DNA from: Cellvibrionaceae bacterium AOL6
GTDB taxonomy: Bacteria > Pseudomonadota > Gammaproteobacteria > Pseudomonadales > Cellvibrionaceae
NCBI GenBank assembly: GCA_003265435.1
Contig: NOXC01000014.1
Coordinates: forward strand, 1-64,000
Reading direction: 5' to 3'
Length of the DNA: 64,000 nucleotides
Positions 25,987-34,246 of the stretch are shown here, piece by piece; positions within the stretch are counted from its first letter, which is position 1; each line of letters begins with the position of its first letter. Position numbers and translations under genes: made by a program. The notes beneath the pieces were generated by a model that was not told the origin of the DNA, made no database searches, and saw nothing but the letters and a program-made list of their open reading frames with translations.

Positions 25987-27042
25987 TCAACTGTTAGCGT
26001 GTTCGGCGATGTGTTGCTCGACATCGTCGACCATGTTTTTAGAACCGACGAACAGTGGGGTGCGCTGATGCAGTTCTGTCGGGCGTAATTCCAATATGCG
26101 TTGCGAGCCATTGCTGGCACGGCCGCCTGCTTGTTCAGCGAGGAAGGCCATTGGGTTGCATTCGTACAGCAATCTCAGCTTGCCGTTTGGATTGTTGGCG
26201 TAAGACGGATAAAAATAAATGCCGCCTTTGAGAAGGTTGCGGTGGAAATCCGCCACGAGTGAACCGATATAGCGCGAGGTATAAGGGCGGTTCGTGGACT
26301 CATCAATTTCCTGGCAGTATTTAATGTACTTTTTCACACCTTGATGGAAGTGCACGTAGTTCCCTTCGTTGACGGAGTAAATGTGGCCGTCTTCAGGGAT
26401 GCGCATATTCTCGTGTGACAAATAAAATACGCCGATGGAGGGGTCGAAGGTGAAACCGTTTACACCTTGGCCCGTCGTATAAACCAGCATGGTTGAAGAT
26501 CCGAAGATCACGTAGCCTGCGGCGACTTGCTCCGTACCTGGCTGGAGAAAATCATCCAGTGTCACAGGGCCATCGGGCGGGGAAACACGTTTGTAAATCG
26601 AAAAGATCGTGCCGACACCGACGTTGACATCAATGTTGGAGGAGCCGTCTACCGGGTCAATGAGCACAACGTATTTGGAGCCGCGGGACAAGTCGTGAGT
26701 AAACTCAACGAAATGTTCTTCTTCTTCGGAAGCGATACCGCAAACCAGTCCGCGTGCAGCCAGTGCCGCCTTAAATTTTTCGTTGGCGTAAACGTCAAGC
26801 TTTTGCTGTTGTTCACCCTGAATGTTCTCTGCACCTGCAGCGCCTACGATGTCGGCGATGCCGGCTTTATTGATTTCACGGTGGACCAGCTTAGAGGCCA
26901 GTCGGATCGCTCCAAAGATTTGGCTGAGGTCGCCAGTGGCGCCCGGATATTCATGCTGCTTGCGAATGACGAATTCGCCGAGCGTAGTGAGATTTTTCAA
27001 TTGGAGCTCCGTGTTGCTACTTGTTATATCTTGTTTGACCAT
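25987..27042 (-). CDS. fbp: Fructose-1,6-bisphosphatase class I
   Basis: The gluconeogenic enzyme hydrolyses fructose-1,6-bisphosphate to fructose-6-phosphate. The 351-residue protein carries the class I metal-site signature [12 protein letters not shown], the [11 protein letters not shown] segment, the [21 protein letters not shown] region in the second half and the [16 protein letters not shown] motif. It is divergent from eda with a regulon palindrome between them. Growth on uronates yields pyruvate and triose phosphate, so hexose phosphates must be made by gluconeogenesis; the placement fits that need. No strong ribosome-binding site is seen before the ATG. Confidence 0.95.
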   Translation of the reverse strand: MVKQDITSSNTELQLKNLTTLGEFVIRKQHEYPGATGDLSQIFGAIRLASKLVHREINKAGIADIVGAAGAENIQGEQQQKLDVYANEKFKAALAARGLVCGIASEEEEHFVEFTHDLSRGSKYVVLIDPVDGSSNIDVNVGVGTIFSIYKRVSPPDGPVTLDDFLQPGTEQVAAGYVIFGSSTMLVYTTGQGVNGFTFDPSIGVFYLSHENMRIPEDGHIYSVNEGNYVHFHQGVKKYIKYCQEIDESTNRPYTSRYIGSLVADFHRNLLKGGIYFYPSYANNPNGKLRLLYECNPMAFLAEQAGGRASNGSQRILELRPTELHQRTPLFVGSKNMVDDVEQHIAEHANS

Positions 27043-27053
27043 AACTTGCGCGT

Positions 27054-27066
27054 TGGGTCATGCCAA
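27054..27066. promoter_or_regulatory. Operator-like palindrome next to the fbp start
   Basis: TGGGT-CAT-GCCAA matches the shared palindrome with two mismatches, 12 bases upstream of the fbp start codon on the minus strand. Confidence 0.35.
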
Positions 27067-27075
27067 TAATTTATC

Positions 27076-27088
27076 GTGGTAATACCAA
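27076..27088. promoter_or_regulatory. Operator-like palindrome between fbp and eda
   Basis: GTGGT-AAT-ACCAA is a one-mismatch copy of the shared palindrome in the 175-base divergent gap. A half-site, TTTTGGTAA, follows near 27110. Confidence 0.55.
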
Positions 27089-27217
27089 AATGGCAACCGT
27101 TTTGGTAAAGTGAATCCACTTTTGTTTACCTTGTAAAGAGGTTGCAAAGACAGCCTTCTTTATTATCGGTAATATGTCGTACAAACAAAGCTAACAGAAA
27201 CCATATCGAGGTCGTGA

Positions 27218-27841
27218 ATGAAAAACGTGTCAACGTTGATGGAAGGGCAAATTATCCTGCCCCTGGTACAGGCGCCCAGTGCGGAACTAGGTATAGAAAT
27301 CGCGCGCGCAATGCAGGCTGGCGGCTTGCATTCAGTGGAGGTGGTGCTGCGTACGCCGGAGTCTCTGGCCGCATTAGCTGCGATCAAGAAGGCTTTGCCA
27401 GAATTGAGCGTGGGCGCGGGTACCATTTTGAATGTTGAAATGCTGAAGCAGGCCATCGATGCGGGCGCGGACTACATTGTCACGCCAGCGGTCACACCCA
27501 AGCTGCTGGAAGCGCTGGTAAGCTGTGGTGTGCCGGTGATTCCTGGTGTCAGCAAGCCATCGGATATCGCGCTGGCCTATGAATACGGGGTGCGCGAAAT
27601 GAAATTGTTCCCCGCCGAGCTCTCAGGCGGAGCGGCCTTTTTGAAGGCGATTGGTGCGGTTTTCCAAGACGTGAAATTCTGCCCGACCGGTGGTGTGAGT
27701 GAGGCGAATCGAGGAAACTATCTTGCGCTGAACAATGTTTTCACCGTGGGCGGCTCTTGGGTCGCTACCAATGAATGGGTGGCTCAAGGAAACTGGGCAG
27801 CCATTACCGAAGCCTGCAAAGCGGCAAATCTGCCTGCTTAA
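27218..27841 (+). CDS. eda: KDPG aldolase
   Basis: The enzyme splits 2-keto-3-deoxy-6-phosphogluconate into pyruvate and glyceraldehyde-3-phosphate, the last step of pectin and uronate catabolism. The 207-residue protein has the class I aldolase features: Glu41 in VEVVLRT, the TPAVTP block, VIPGVSKPSD and the Schiff-base lysine Lys129 in REMKLFPAE, followed by FCPTGGVS phosphate binding. GAGG precedes the start. It is expressed away from fbp and ends in a strong terminator. Confidence 0.95.
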   Translation: MKNVSTLMEGQIILPLVQAPSAELGIEIARAMQAGGLHSVEVVLRTPESLAALAAIKKALPELSVGAGTILNVEMLKQAIDAGADYIVTPAVTPKLLEALVSCGVPVIPGVSKPSDIALAYEYGVREMKLFPAELSGGAAFLKAIGAVFQDVKFCPTGGVSEANRGNYLALNNVFTVGGSWVATNEWVAQGNWAAITEACKAANLPA

Positions 27842-27847
27842 TCGATC

Positions 27848-27886
27848 GCGGCGTTTGGCCTGACCAAGCGCCGCTGCCATTTTTTG
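27848..27886 (+). terminator. Terminator of eda
   Basis: An 11-bp stem with one T-G wobble (27848-27858 with 27864-27874) and a five-base loop is followed by six T at 27880-27885. Confidence 0.8.
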
Positions 27887-28035
27887 TCTTTTCGAAATAA
27901 TTTCTCCTCTCTTTATAGCTTAATCTTCCTAAAACCCCGCTTTTGCTCCGCTATTCAGGGTTTTGACGCATGCATTGCTATGTCTGAGCGCTTGGTAGCG
28001 CGATCAGAATATATTGTCAGTCCAATACTTGTTGA

Positions 28036-28048
28036 ATGGTCAGACATG
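28036..28048. promoter_or_regulatory. Weak operator-like site upstream of the TonB receptor
   Basis: ATGGT-CAG-ACATG keeps the left half-site and part of the right of the shared palindrome, 75 bases upstream of the receptor start. Confidence 0.3.
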
Positions 28049-28123
28049 AGGTAAGCTGCGAAAACGCAGGATGCGGAAGCTTAAATAATAATCTGAATAA
28101 TGACTTCAAGCGGAGTAACAATA

Positions 28124-31066
28124 ATGATGAACCTAAAGGTGAAGCCTTTAGCGGTCGCTGTCATGATGCTGTCTCCAGCGGTCACCCTGAATGCACAAGA
28201 AGGGGCCGATGGTGAGGTGGACGAGGAAGTGATAGTCACCGGCGTGCGGGCTGCAGAATTGAATGCGCGCGAAGAAGAACGTCTGAAAGATTCCTTCAGT
28301 TCAATTATCTCCCAGGATGACGCGGGTAACTTTGCTGACCAGAATGTCGCGGAGTCATTGAAGCGCCTACCGGGGATCACCCTGCTCAAAAACGAAGGTG
28401 AAGGCCGATTTATCTCCCTGCGGGGGCTTGGGCCAACCTTTGTATCGGTGAACATGAACGGTAATGAGTTGGCGACTGCCGGTGAAGACACGCGTGCTTT
28501 TGCGCTCGACGCCATTCCTTCCGATATGTTGGGCTCTATCGAAGTCTTTAAAACACTGACCCCGGACCAGGATCTGAACTCCCTTGCCGGTAGTGTTAAC
28601 GTCAAAACGATTTCTGCGTTTGATCGAAACAAAGACTCCATGAAATTTAAGGCGCAGGTTAACAAGCAGAACTACGTTGACGACTACTCGCCTAAATTAG
28701 CGCTGAGCGGCACCAACCTTTTTGCAGACGACACGTTTGGTGTGGGCTACTCTCTGTCTTGGGAAGAGCGCACGTCCGTGACCTATATCAATGTGCATCA
28801 CAGTGACAACCCACCACGTTATATTAATGTGGACGATGAGTTGGGTTTGATTCCTTTCCGCTATGAATCCAAGCAGGAAGACGCCAAGCGTACCCGTGCT
28901 GCGGGTTCCGTGACGCTGGAATACAAGCCGCACGATGATCATCACTTAAAATTGAATCTTTCTCGTACCGAATTCGAAGACATCGATATCGCACTTCGGG
29001 AATACCATCGCTGGGGTCAGTCAAGTAACAGCCTGACCAACCCAGAAAGTGATGAAATTGTTTACTGGAACAAAGAGCAGAATCTGTACGGCATGTATGG
29101 CACAGATTTGCAGCACCAGTTCTTCATTCAGGAAGGTAAATCCGTCACCGATGCTGTGTCTTTTGGCGGCGAGCACATGCTCGGCGACAACTGGGAGCTG
29201 AGCTATGACTTGGCGGCATCTTCATCTGAGTGGAATAAACCTGGCGGTCGACGAGTACAATTCCGTATTCGGGAACTGCCAATGGTCGGTACGCACGGCG
29301 CGAACTACTACAACTCTCAAATTGTTGACCCTGCAGTTCTGGCGGCAATGAGCGGGGAAGAAATTCCAAGTGGAGCGTACTATTCCGAATACACTCCGGA
29401 CTCGCGTGTCCAGTCGGGGATGGTGTACGACAACCTGTTTATCGAAGACAGTTTCCGTAATGATGAAATTGCTCAGATTCAGGCGGATCTTCGTCGTAAC
29501 TTCCACAATACGGATTTTATCAATTACGTAAAATTCGGTGTGGCTGCCAAAGATCGAAATCGTGATCGTAATAAAGACCGTTGGAGCGTCGTACCAACAA
29601 CTTACTCGGTGATCGGTTGCCCTGATTCGATTGATCCAGAACTCTGTTCAGAGTGGACCACTGGTGGCGGTGCGACATTGGGTGAATTTTCTACGTTTAC
29701 ACCTTCTGCCCCCGATATACAGTACGATTTTATTACGAAGGAAGATGCCGAGCGTATCATTGCGGTAACCGAACCTATTGCGTATAACTCGGATCAAAAC
29801 CTCAACGACATCGACAGCACAAAAGACGATTACACCTTGTCTGAAGAGTCGAGCTCGATTTACGCGATGGCGGAATTTGTTCCGTTTGAAAACGCCACTC
29901 TGATTGCGGGTGCGAAATACGAAACGACCACGTTCTCGTCAGAGGGTAACTTCAGTCTCAGAAACGACCGTGAAGACGACGTCGATTCGGGTGTGTCTGG
30001 TGACATCGTGGTGCCGCTGCCCCCGGCGGAAAATTCATACAGCAATATTCTTCCCAGCGTACACCTGAAGTGGGAACCCTCCGACGAATTGTTGTTCCGT
30101 GCTGCAATCTGGACCTCGTTTACTCGTCCTGGTTTCGATCAGGCGCGTACCCGTGCGAGCATTACCAGCCGAGTGGAGTACTGTGAAGCCGCCACACTGG
30201 ATACGCCCAATCCAAACTGTGGTGAGCGCCGCGACCTCGGTGGCGAAGATCTGGACGACGAAACCTTGTTCGAGGATTATGTTGTATCTCCCAGCCTGGG
30301 TATCGATGTCGGCAATCCCGAACTCGAAGCCATGACGGCGGTGAACTTCGATACGTCTTTGAGCTGGTTTGCGAGCCAGGGTCTCTATATGCAGGCCGCA
30401 TTCTTCTATAAAGACATTGAAAACTTTATTGCGGATATCCGCGGTGCCAACCTGGCGCTCGAAGACCTGCCTGTAGATCTGCCTTTGGAGGAAATGTCTA
30501 CTGTATTACCACTGCAACCTAATCTGGTGTATGAAAACATCAATTATGCAGTGAACGGTGAAACCGCCTATGTCTATGGTATTGAGCTGACGTTGGCGAA
30601 GAACTGGGTAAACGGCTTGTTTGTTTCCGGTAACGCTACGCTGCAAACCAGCTCCGCTAAACTGGACGAAAGTCTCCGAGCTACCGAAACACAGCTGCCT
30701 TTCCAGGCTGACCAAATCGGTAACCTGACCGTCGGCTGGGAAAACGAAGACATTTCCGTACGTTTCTCCTCCAACTATCGCAGCAAGGTGCTTGAGCGCA
30801 TCGGTGTGTGTGAAGCCGGAGACACAGACGTACAAAGTTGCCAAACCTGGAATGACGTATGGGATGACAGCACTTTCGGGCTGGACTTCAAAGCTTCCTG
30901 GAACGTGACCGACAACCTGAATCTGTACTTCGATGCATTGAATATCACTGGCGACATTGATGTGAAATACATGCAGGGTAATCAGTACAGTAATGGCAAG
31001 ATGCTGTATCAGTCAGAAGACTTCGGCAGCGCCTTCCAGCTTGGTTTGAACTACAAATTCCTTTAA
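28124..31066 (+). CDS. TonB-dependent outer-membrane receptor
   Basis: This receptor of about 980 residues imports a large ligand across the outer membrane, powered by TonB. A signal peptide (about 1-24) is followed by the TonB box EEVIVTGVR, a plug domain with SLKRLPGITLLKNEGEGRF in it and RGLGPTFVSVNMNG, then a beta-barrel ending in an aromatic-terminated strand, GLNYKFL. The size and the RLPG/RGLGP signature match carbohydrate-type receptors of gammaproteobacterial polysaccharide degraders. I use ATG 28124, with GGAG eight bases upstream; ATG 28100 is also in frame. Neighbouring pectin genes suggest oligogalacturonides as ligand, which is inference. Confidence 0.92.
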   Translation: MMNLKVKPLAVAVMMLSPAVTLNAQEGADGEVDEEVIVTGVRAAELNAREEERLKDSFSSIISQDDAGNFADQNVAESLKRLPGITLLKNEGEGRFISLRGLGPTFVSVNMNGNELATAGEDTRAFALDAIPSDMLGSIEVFKTLTPDQDLNSLAGSVNVKTISAFDRNKDSMKFKAQVNKQNYVDDYSPKLALSGTNLFADDTFGVGYSLSWEERTSVTYINVHHSDNPPRYINVDDELGLIPFRYESKQEDAKRTRAAGSVTLEYKPHDDHHLKLNLSRTEFEDIDIALREYHRWGQSSNSLTNPESDEIVYWNKEQNLYGMYGTDLQHQFFIQEGKSVTDAVSFGGEHMLGDNWELSYDLAASSSEWNKPGGRRVQFRIRELPMVGTHGANYYNSQIVDPAVLAAMSGEEIPSGAYYSEYTPDSRVQSGMVYDNLFIEDSFRNDEIAQIQADLRRNFHNTDFINYVKFGVAAKDRNRDRNKDRWSVVPTTYSVIGCPDSIDPELCSEWTTGGGATLGEFSTFTPSAPDIQYDFITKEDAERIIAVTEPIAYNSDQNLNDIDSTKDDYTLSEESSSIYAMAEFVPFENATLIAGAKYETTTFSSEGNFSLRNDREDDVDSGVSGDIVVPLPPAENSYSNILPSVHLKWEPSDELLFRAAIWTSFTRPGFDQARTRASITSRVEYCEAATLDTPNPNCGERRDLGGEDLDDETLFEDYVVSPSLGIDVGNPELEAMTAVNFDTSLSWFASQGLYMQAAFFYKDIENFIADIRGANLALEDLPVDLPLEEMSTVLPLQPNLVYENINYAVNGETAYVYGIELTLAKNWVNGLFVSGNATLQTSSAKLDESLRATETQLPFQADQIGNLTVGWENEDISVRFSSNYRSKVLERIGVCEAGDTDVQSCQTWNDVWDDSTFGLDFKASWNVTDNLNLYFDALNITGDIDVKYMQGNQYSNGKMLYQSEDFGSAFQLGLNYKFL

Positions 31067-31078
31067 GGACGAGAGACC

Positions 31079-31096
31079 GGAGCGCTTCGGCGCTCC
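31079..31096 (+). other. Intercistronic UUCG-loop hairpin
   Basis: GGAGCGC (31079-31085) pairs with GCGCTCC (31090-31096) around a TTCG loop closed by C-G, the unusually stable cUUCGg tetraloop. No T-run follows, so it is likely an RNA stability element separating receptor and lipoprotein expression. Confidence 0.55.
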
Positions 31097-31131
31097 CCAA
31101 AAACGAATACAATAATCAAAGGTGATCCACT

Positions 31132-33261
31132 ATGAAAAGCAAACACCTACTTGGCTACTTAACCGCTGCCAGCGTTCTTGCAGCCTGTGGCGGAGAAAGC
31201 GAAAGCAAAGCACCCGATATCAATATTGACGTTGAAGTTATCGAAGTGGTTGGTCCTGACCAGCCCGAGGATGACATCGTTAATACCGCACTTCCCATCA
31301 CTGAAAATTTTGACACAGTAGCGGATGCGGCAACGTTTTTTAGCTCCCAGTACATGACCTTGGCTTCTGAAGCTGAGAGTGATGACATCGACAACTTCTA
31401 TCATTCCACTGCCGGTGTCTTTATGGCAGACGGCACGTTGGACCCGGATCCAAATAACTGGATCACTGGCGACGACGACCCGCATATGCGACTGGGTAAT
31501 GCGCGTTTTACCATTGGTCAAATCGTCTCTGTACACGTGCCTGAGACGGCAGAAGATCCGCGCAAAAACACCACACCAGGCGATTTGAAAGACGCCACCA
31601 CCAGCTGGGGTGAATTGGATCTGACTGGAACCTACACCGTGTCATTTTGTACGGTTGCAGCAAGTACCGGCGGTACTTTCTTCATCTACATTGACAACAA
31701 CACGACAAGTTCAGGCAGCTCAGTACACGGTTCTGCGTCGAAGTACGTGGAAGTCCCCGTGAACTCTTTGGTTGAAGGGGAGCGCGCGTCGTTTGATATT
31801 GACGTAGGTACACCAAACTCCTTCCTGCAGTTCCGAGTGGATAGCGGTGGTTGGATGGTATTTGATGACCTGGTCATCGAAAACGCCGCAAACCCTGCCG
31901 GTGATCAGCCTGCGTGTGCCGGCAAGACCACCAACTACACTCAGAGCCCGGACGGCGATGACGCTGTACCTGCGCCACCACAAGGTGTGCCTTTCGCGGG
32001 TCTGCCTGCGGTGGGCGAGTCCTTTGACGTCGACTTTAGCGTGGGTATCGATAACTTCTTCGGCGGTGAAAACGCGGTAGATGGCGAATTCGTTTCCATG
32101 TCTGACAACGCTGAAGATCCATTCTACAAAGTGACTTCAGGTGGATCGCGTATCACGATCGACAATGGCAAGCTCAGCATGAACAACGCGCGCTTCACCA
32201 TTGGTGACTCCGGCGCGGGTACGAGTGACACAGCTCAACCTGAGGGTGATATCAACCTGAGTGGTGACTACCGCATTACCTTGGTGATCTCTGAGTTCTC
32301 CGATGTGGACGCAGCCGAGCCCGGTTCCTTTGTTGTCTATGTTGACAACAACACGTCCAGCTCTGGAAGCTCCACTCATGGTGGTGATTCTAAAGTGCAC
32401 ACGCTTCAGGTCGCTGACGTAGATGCGCTGCCTTACACTCTGGTACTTGAGCCTGGAATCGGAACGGAAAACTCCTTCATCCAGCTGCGTGCGGACAGTA
32501 AGGTCGCCAACATCACGATCGATAGTGTCAGCATTGAAGCACTTGAAGCGCCTGTTGAAACCATCGCCTGGGGTGTGTTTAATGGTGATGCGATTCCTAC
32601 TGCAACAGGTGCAGTGACTGACGCAACCGGCAATGCAACTGAGTTCACCGATAACGATAGCAATGCCGCGACGACCTGGTCTGCAGACTCGGGTGTTGCG
32701 AGCTTCGTGAGTACGGATGCTGACACCAAGTCCACAGTGATTCTGCCTGATGTCGTAGGAGAAGTGTTTCCTAAGACCTTCACTCTTGTGACGCGTATGC
32801 AGAACACGGACCTGAATAATCGTGGTATTGAAATTGAAGCGCGCTTTGGTGGCGATCTTGAGGGCAACGCTGGACGTATTAAGTTCCTCCTGCGTGAATC
32901 GAAAATTCAGCTCGAAAAATTCGATGACACGAACACCGCTGAGTACTCGATGGATACTTCAACCGACTTCCATATTTACCACATTGCGGTCACATTAACA
33001 GACGTGCGCACCGCAACGGCCAATGTTTGGGTTGATGGTGTCGCTGTCGCAGAAATGACGGATCTGAGCACAACAACGCTTCGCGGGACCAGTGCGAACT
33101 CCAATCAATTGAGCATTGGTGATGGTAGTACTGGTAACCTGTTTAATGCAGATGTTGACTACGTCGTATGGACCGCTGATGGGGCCTACACCCCAGCGGA
33201 ACTGGCTGGAAAATTGCCCGAGAATATCGGTGTGATTACAGGCTACGAAGCTGCGGAATAA
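31132..33261 (+). CDS. Repeat-containing surface lipoprotein, candidate glycan-binding partner
   Basis: This 709-residue lipoprotein (lipobox SVLAACGG, Cys19) has no catalytic signature that I recognise. Two homologous beta-sandwich-like units follow each other (about 55-250 and 295-485). Each has NARFTIG, a DNNT(T/S)SSGSS-HG segment and a GT-NSF-Q-R-DS segment. A third domain (about 490-705) looks like a LamG/concanavalin-type jelly roll, with GRIKFLLRESKIQLEKF and ANVWVDGVAV. It lies 65 bases after the TonB receptor and ends in a strong terminator, so the two form a unit. By analogy with SusD/SusE-type partners it may hold pectin fragments at the cell surface; this is inference, and an unrecognised enzyme is possible. 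Confidence 0.75.
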   Translation: MKSKHLLGYLTAASVLAACGGESESKAPDINIDVEVIEVVGPDQPEDDIVNTALPITENFDTVADAATFFSSQYMTLASEAESDDIDNFYHSTAGVFMADGTLDPDPNNWITGDDDPHMRLGNARFTIGQIVSVHVPETAEDPRKNTTPGDLKDATTSWGELDLTGTYTVSFCTVAASTGGTFFIYIDNNTTSSGSSVHGSASKYVEVPVNSLVEGERASFDIDVGTPNSFLQFRVDSGGWMVFDDLVIENAANPAGDQPACAGKTTNYTQSPDGDDAVPAPPQGVPFAGLPAVGESFDVDFSVGIDNFFGGENAVDGEFVSMSDNAEDPFYKVTSGGSRITIDNGKLSMNNARFTIGDSGAGTSDTAQPEGDINLSGDYRITLVISEFSDVDAAEPGSFVVYVDNNTSSSGSSTHGGDSKVHTLQVADVDALPYTLVLEPGIGTENSFIQLRADSKVANITIDSVSIEALEAPVETIAWGVFNGDAIPTATGAVTDATGNATEFTDNDSNAATTWSADSGVASFVSTDADTKSTVILPDVVGEVFPKTFTLVTRMQNTDLNNRGIEIEARFGGDLEGNAGRIKFLLRESKIQLEKFDDTNTAEYSMDTSTDFHIYHIAVTLTDVRTATANVWVDGVAVAEMTDLSTTTLRGTSANSNQLSIGDGSTGNLFNADVDYVVWTADGAYTPAELAGKLPENIGVITGYEAAE

Positions 33262-33569
33262 GCACTCGTAGTAGAGAGGGGAGCCCCGGCACTCACAAGG
33301 TGCTGGGGCTTTTTTCGTTTAGTGTCAACAGACCCTAGGGGGATTGGCAGGAGAATTCGACAAAAAGCCCCCAAAATATGTGCTGAGTGAGCTAAAATGT
33401 GCCCTCGCCAAAAACAACTAGAGAATGGCGCGGCCCCTTGGGTACGAATAATCCAGTGGATTAAAGCGAAGGAGCGAGCGACGCTTATTGAGTGGTTGAG
33501 AATCGAAGCACCGGCTGATAGGCCGAGCGTGCTTCTCAACATCAAATGAATCGAAAATGAGGTACTGCT
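33262..33569. other. Intergenic region before the RpiB-like gene
   Basis: This 308-base gap starts with the lipoprotein terminator. The rest presumably contains the promoter of the isomerase gene, but I see neither a convincing -35/-10 pair nor a copy of the shared palindrome. Confidence 0.5.
33282..33315 (+). terminator. Terminator of the receptor-lipoprotein operon
   Basis: AGCCCCGGCAC (33282-33292) pairs with GTGCTGGGGCT (33300-33310), with one G-T wobble, and is followed by six T. Confidence 0.85.
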
Positions 33570-34208
33570 ATGAAAATTGCATTGATGAATGAATTCAGTC
33601 AGGCATCAAAGAACCCTGTTATCCTGAATGAACTGCAAGCTGTAGCATCGGAGCTTGATCACGAAGTCTTTAACGTCGGTATGGATGGCGACAATGATCA
33701 CCGCCTGACTTACATCCATCTCGGTATTATGGCCGGGCTTTTATTGAACTCTAAAGCCGTTGATTTTGTGGTAAGTGGCTGTGGTACCGGCCAGGGTGCG
33801 CTGATGTCTCTGAATGCCTACCCCGGTGTGGTCTGTGGTTATTGCATCGACCCGGCTGATGCCTATCTGTTCGCGCAGATCAACGATGGTAATGCATTGG
33901 CGCTGCCCTTTGCGAAGGGCTTTGGCTGGGGAGCGGAATTGAACATTCGCTATATCTTCGAAAAAGCCTTCACCGGTGTGAAGGGGCAGGGCTATCCGCC
34001 AGAGCGTAAAGAATCGCAAAACGCGAATGCCGGCATTCTGAATGGCGTAAAACAAGCCGTATCTAAAGACTACCTCGAGGGTCTGAAGTCTCTGGATCAA
34101 GAGCTGGTGAAGCAGGCTGTAGGTGGCCCACGCTTCCAGGCGGCGTTCTTCGAAAACGGCAAGGACGAAGCGCTGGCAAATTATGTGCGCAGTGTGATCG
34201 AAGCCTAA
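33570..34208 (+). CDS. RpiB/LacAB-family sugar isomerase of the pectin cluster
   Basis: This 212-residue protein belongs to the RpiB/LacA/LacB superfamily. The N-terminal half shows the expected GMDG and HLG motifs, and VSGCGTGQGALMSLN (about 69-83) corresponds to the family's GCGTGxG active-site/phosphate loop. It is longer than typical RpiB (about 150), with a C-terminal extension. Members of this subgroup occur in pectin and alginate regulons, where they are predicted to isomerise a deoxy-uronate intermediate; the SpiX-like proteins of KdgR regulons are a possible match. With KduI encoded nearby, it may act on another pectin intermediate. The exact reaction is unknown. Confidence 0.75.
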   Translation: MKIALMNEFSQASKNPVILNELQAVASELDHEVFNVGMDGDNDHRLTYIHLGIMAGLLLNSKAVDFVVSGCGTGQGALMSLNAYPGVVCGYCIDPADAYLFAQINDGNALALPFAKGFGWGAELNIRYIFEKAFTGVKGQGYPPERKESQNANAGILNGVKQAVSKDYLEGLKSLDQELVKQAVGGPRFQAAFFENGKDEALANYVRSVIEA

Positions 34209-34219
34209 AAGGTAGCAGA

Positions 34220-34246
34220 AAGGCCACCCACGCGGTGGCCTTTTTT
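34220..34246. terminator. Bidirectional terminator between convergent genes
   Basis: AAGGCCACC pairs with GGTGGCCTT over CACGC, with T-runs on the plus strand and short A-runs for the minus strand. It separates the RpiB-like gene from the third pectate lyase. Confidence 0.8.
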
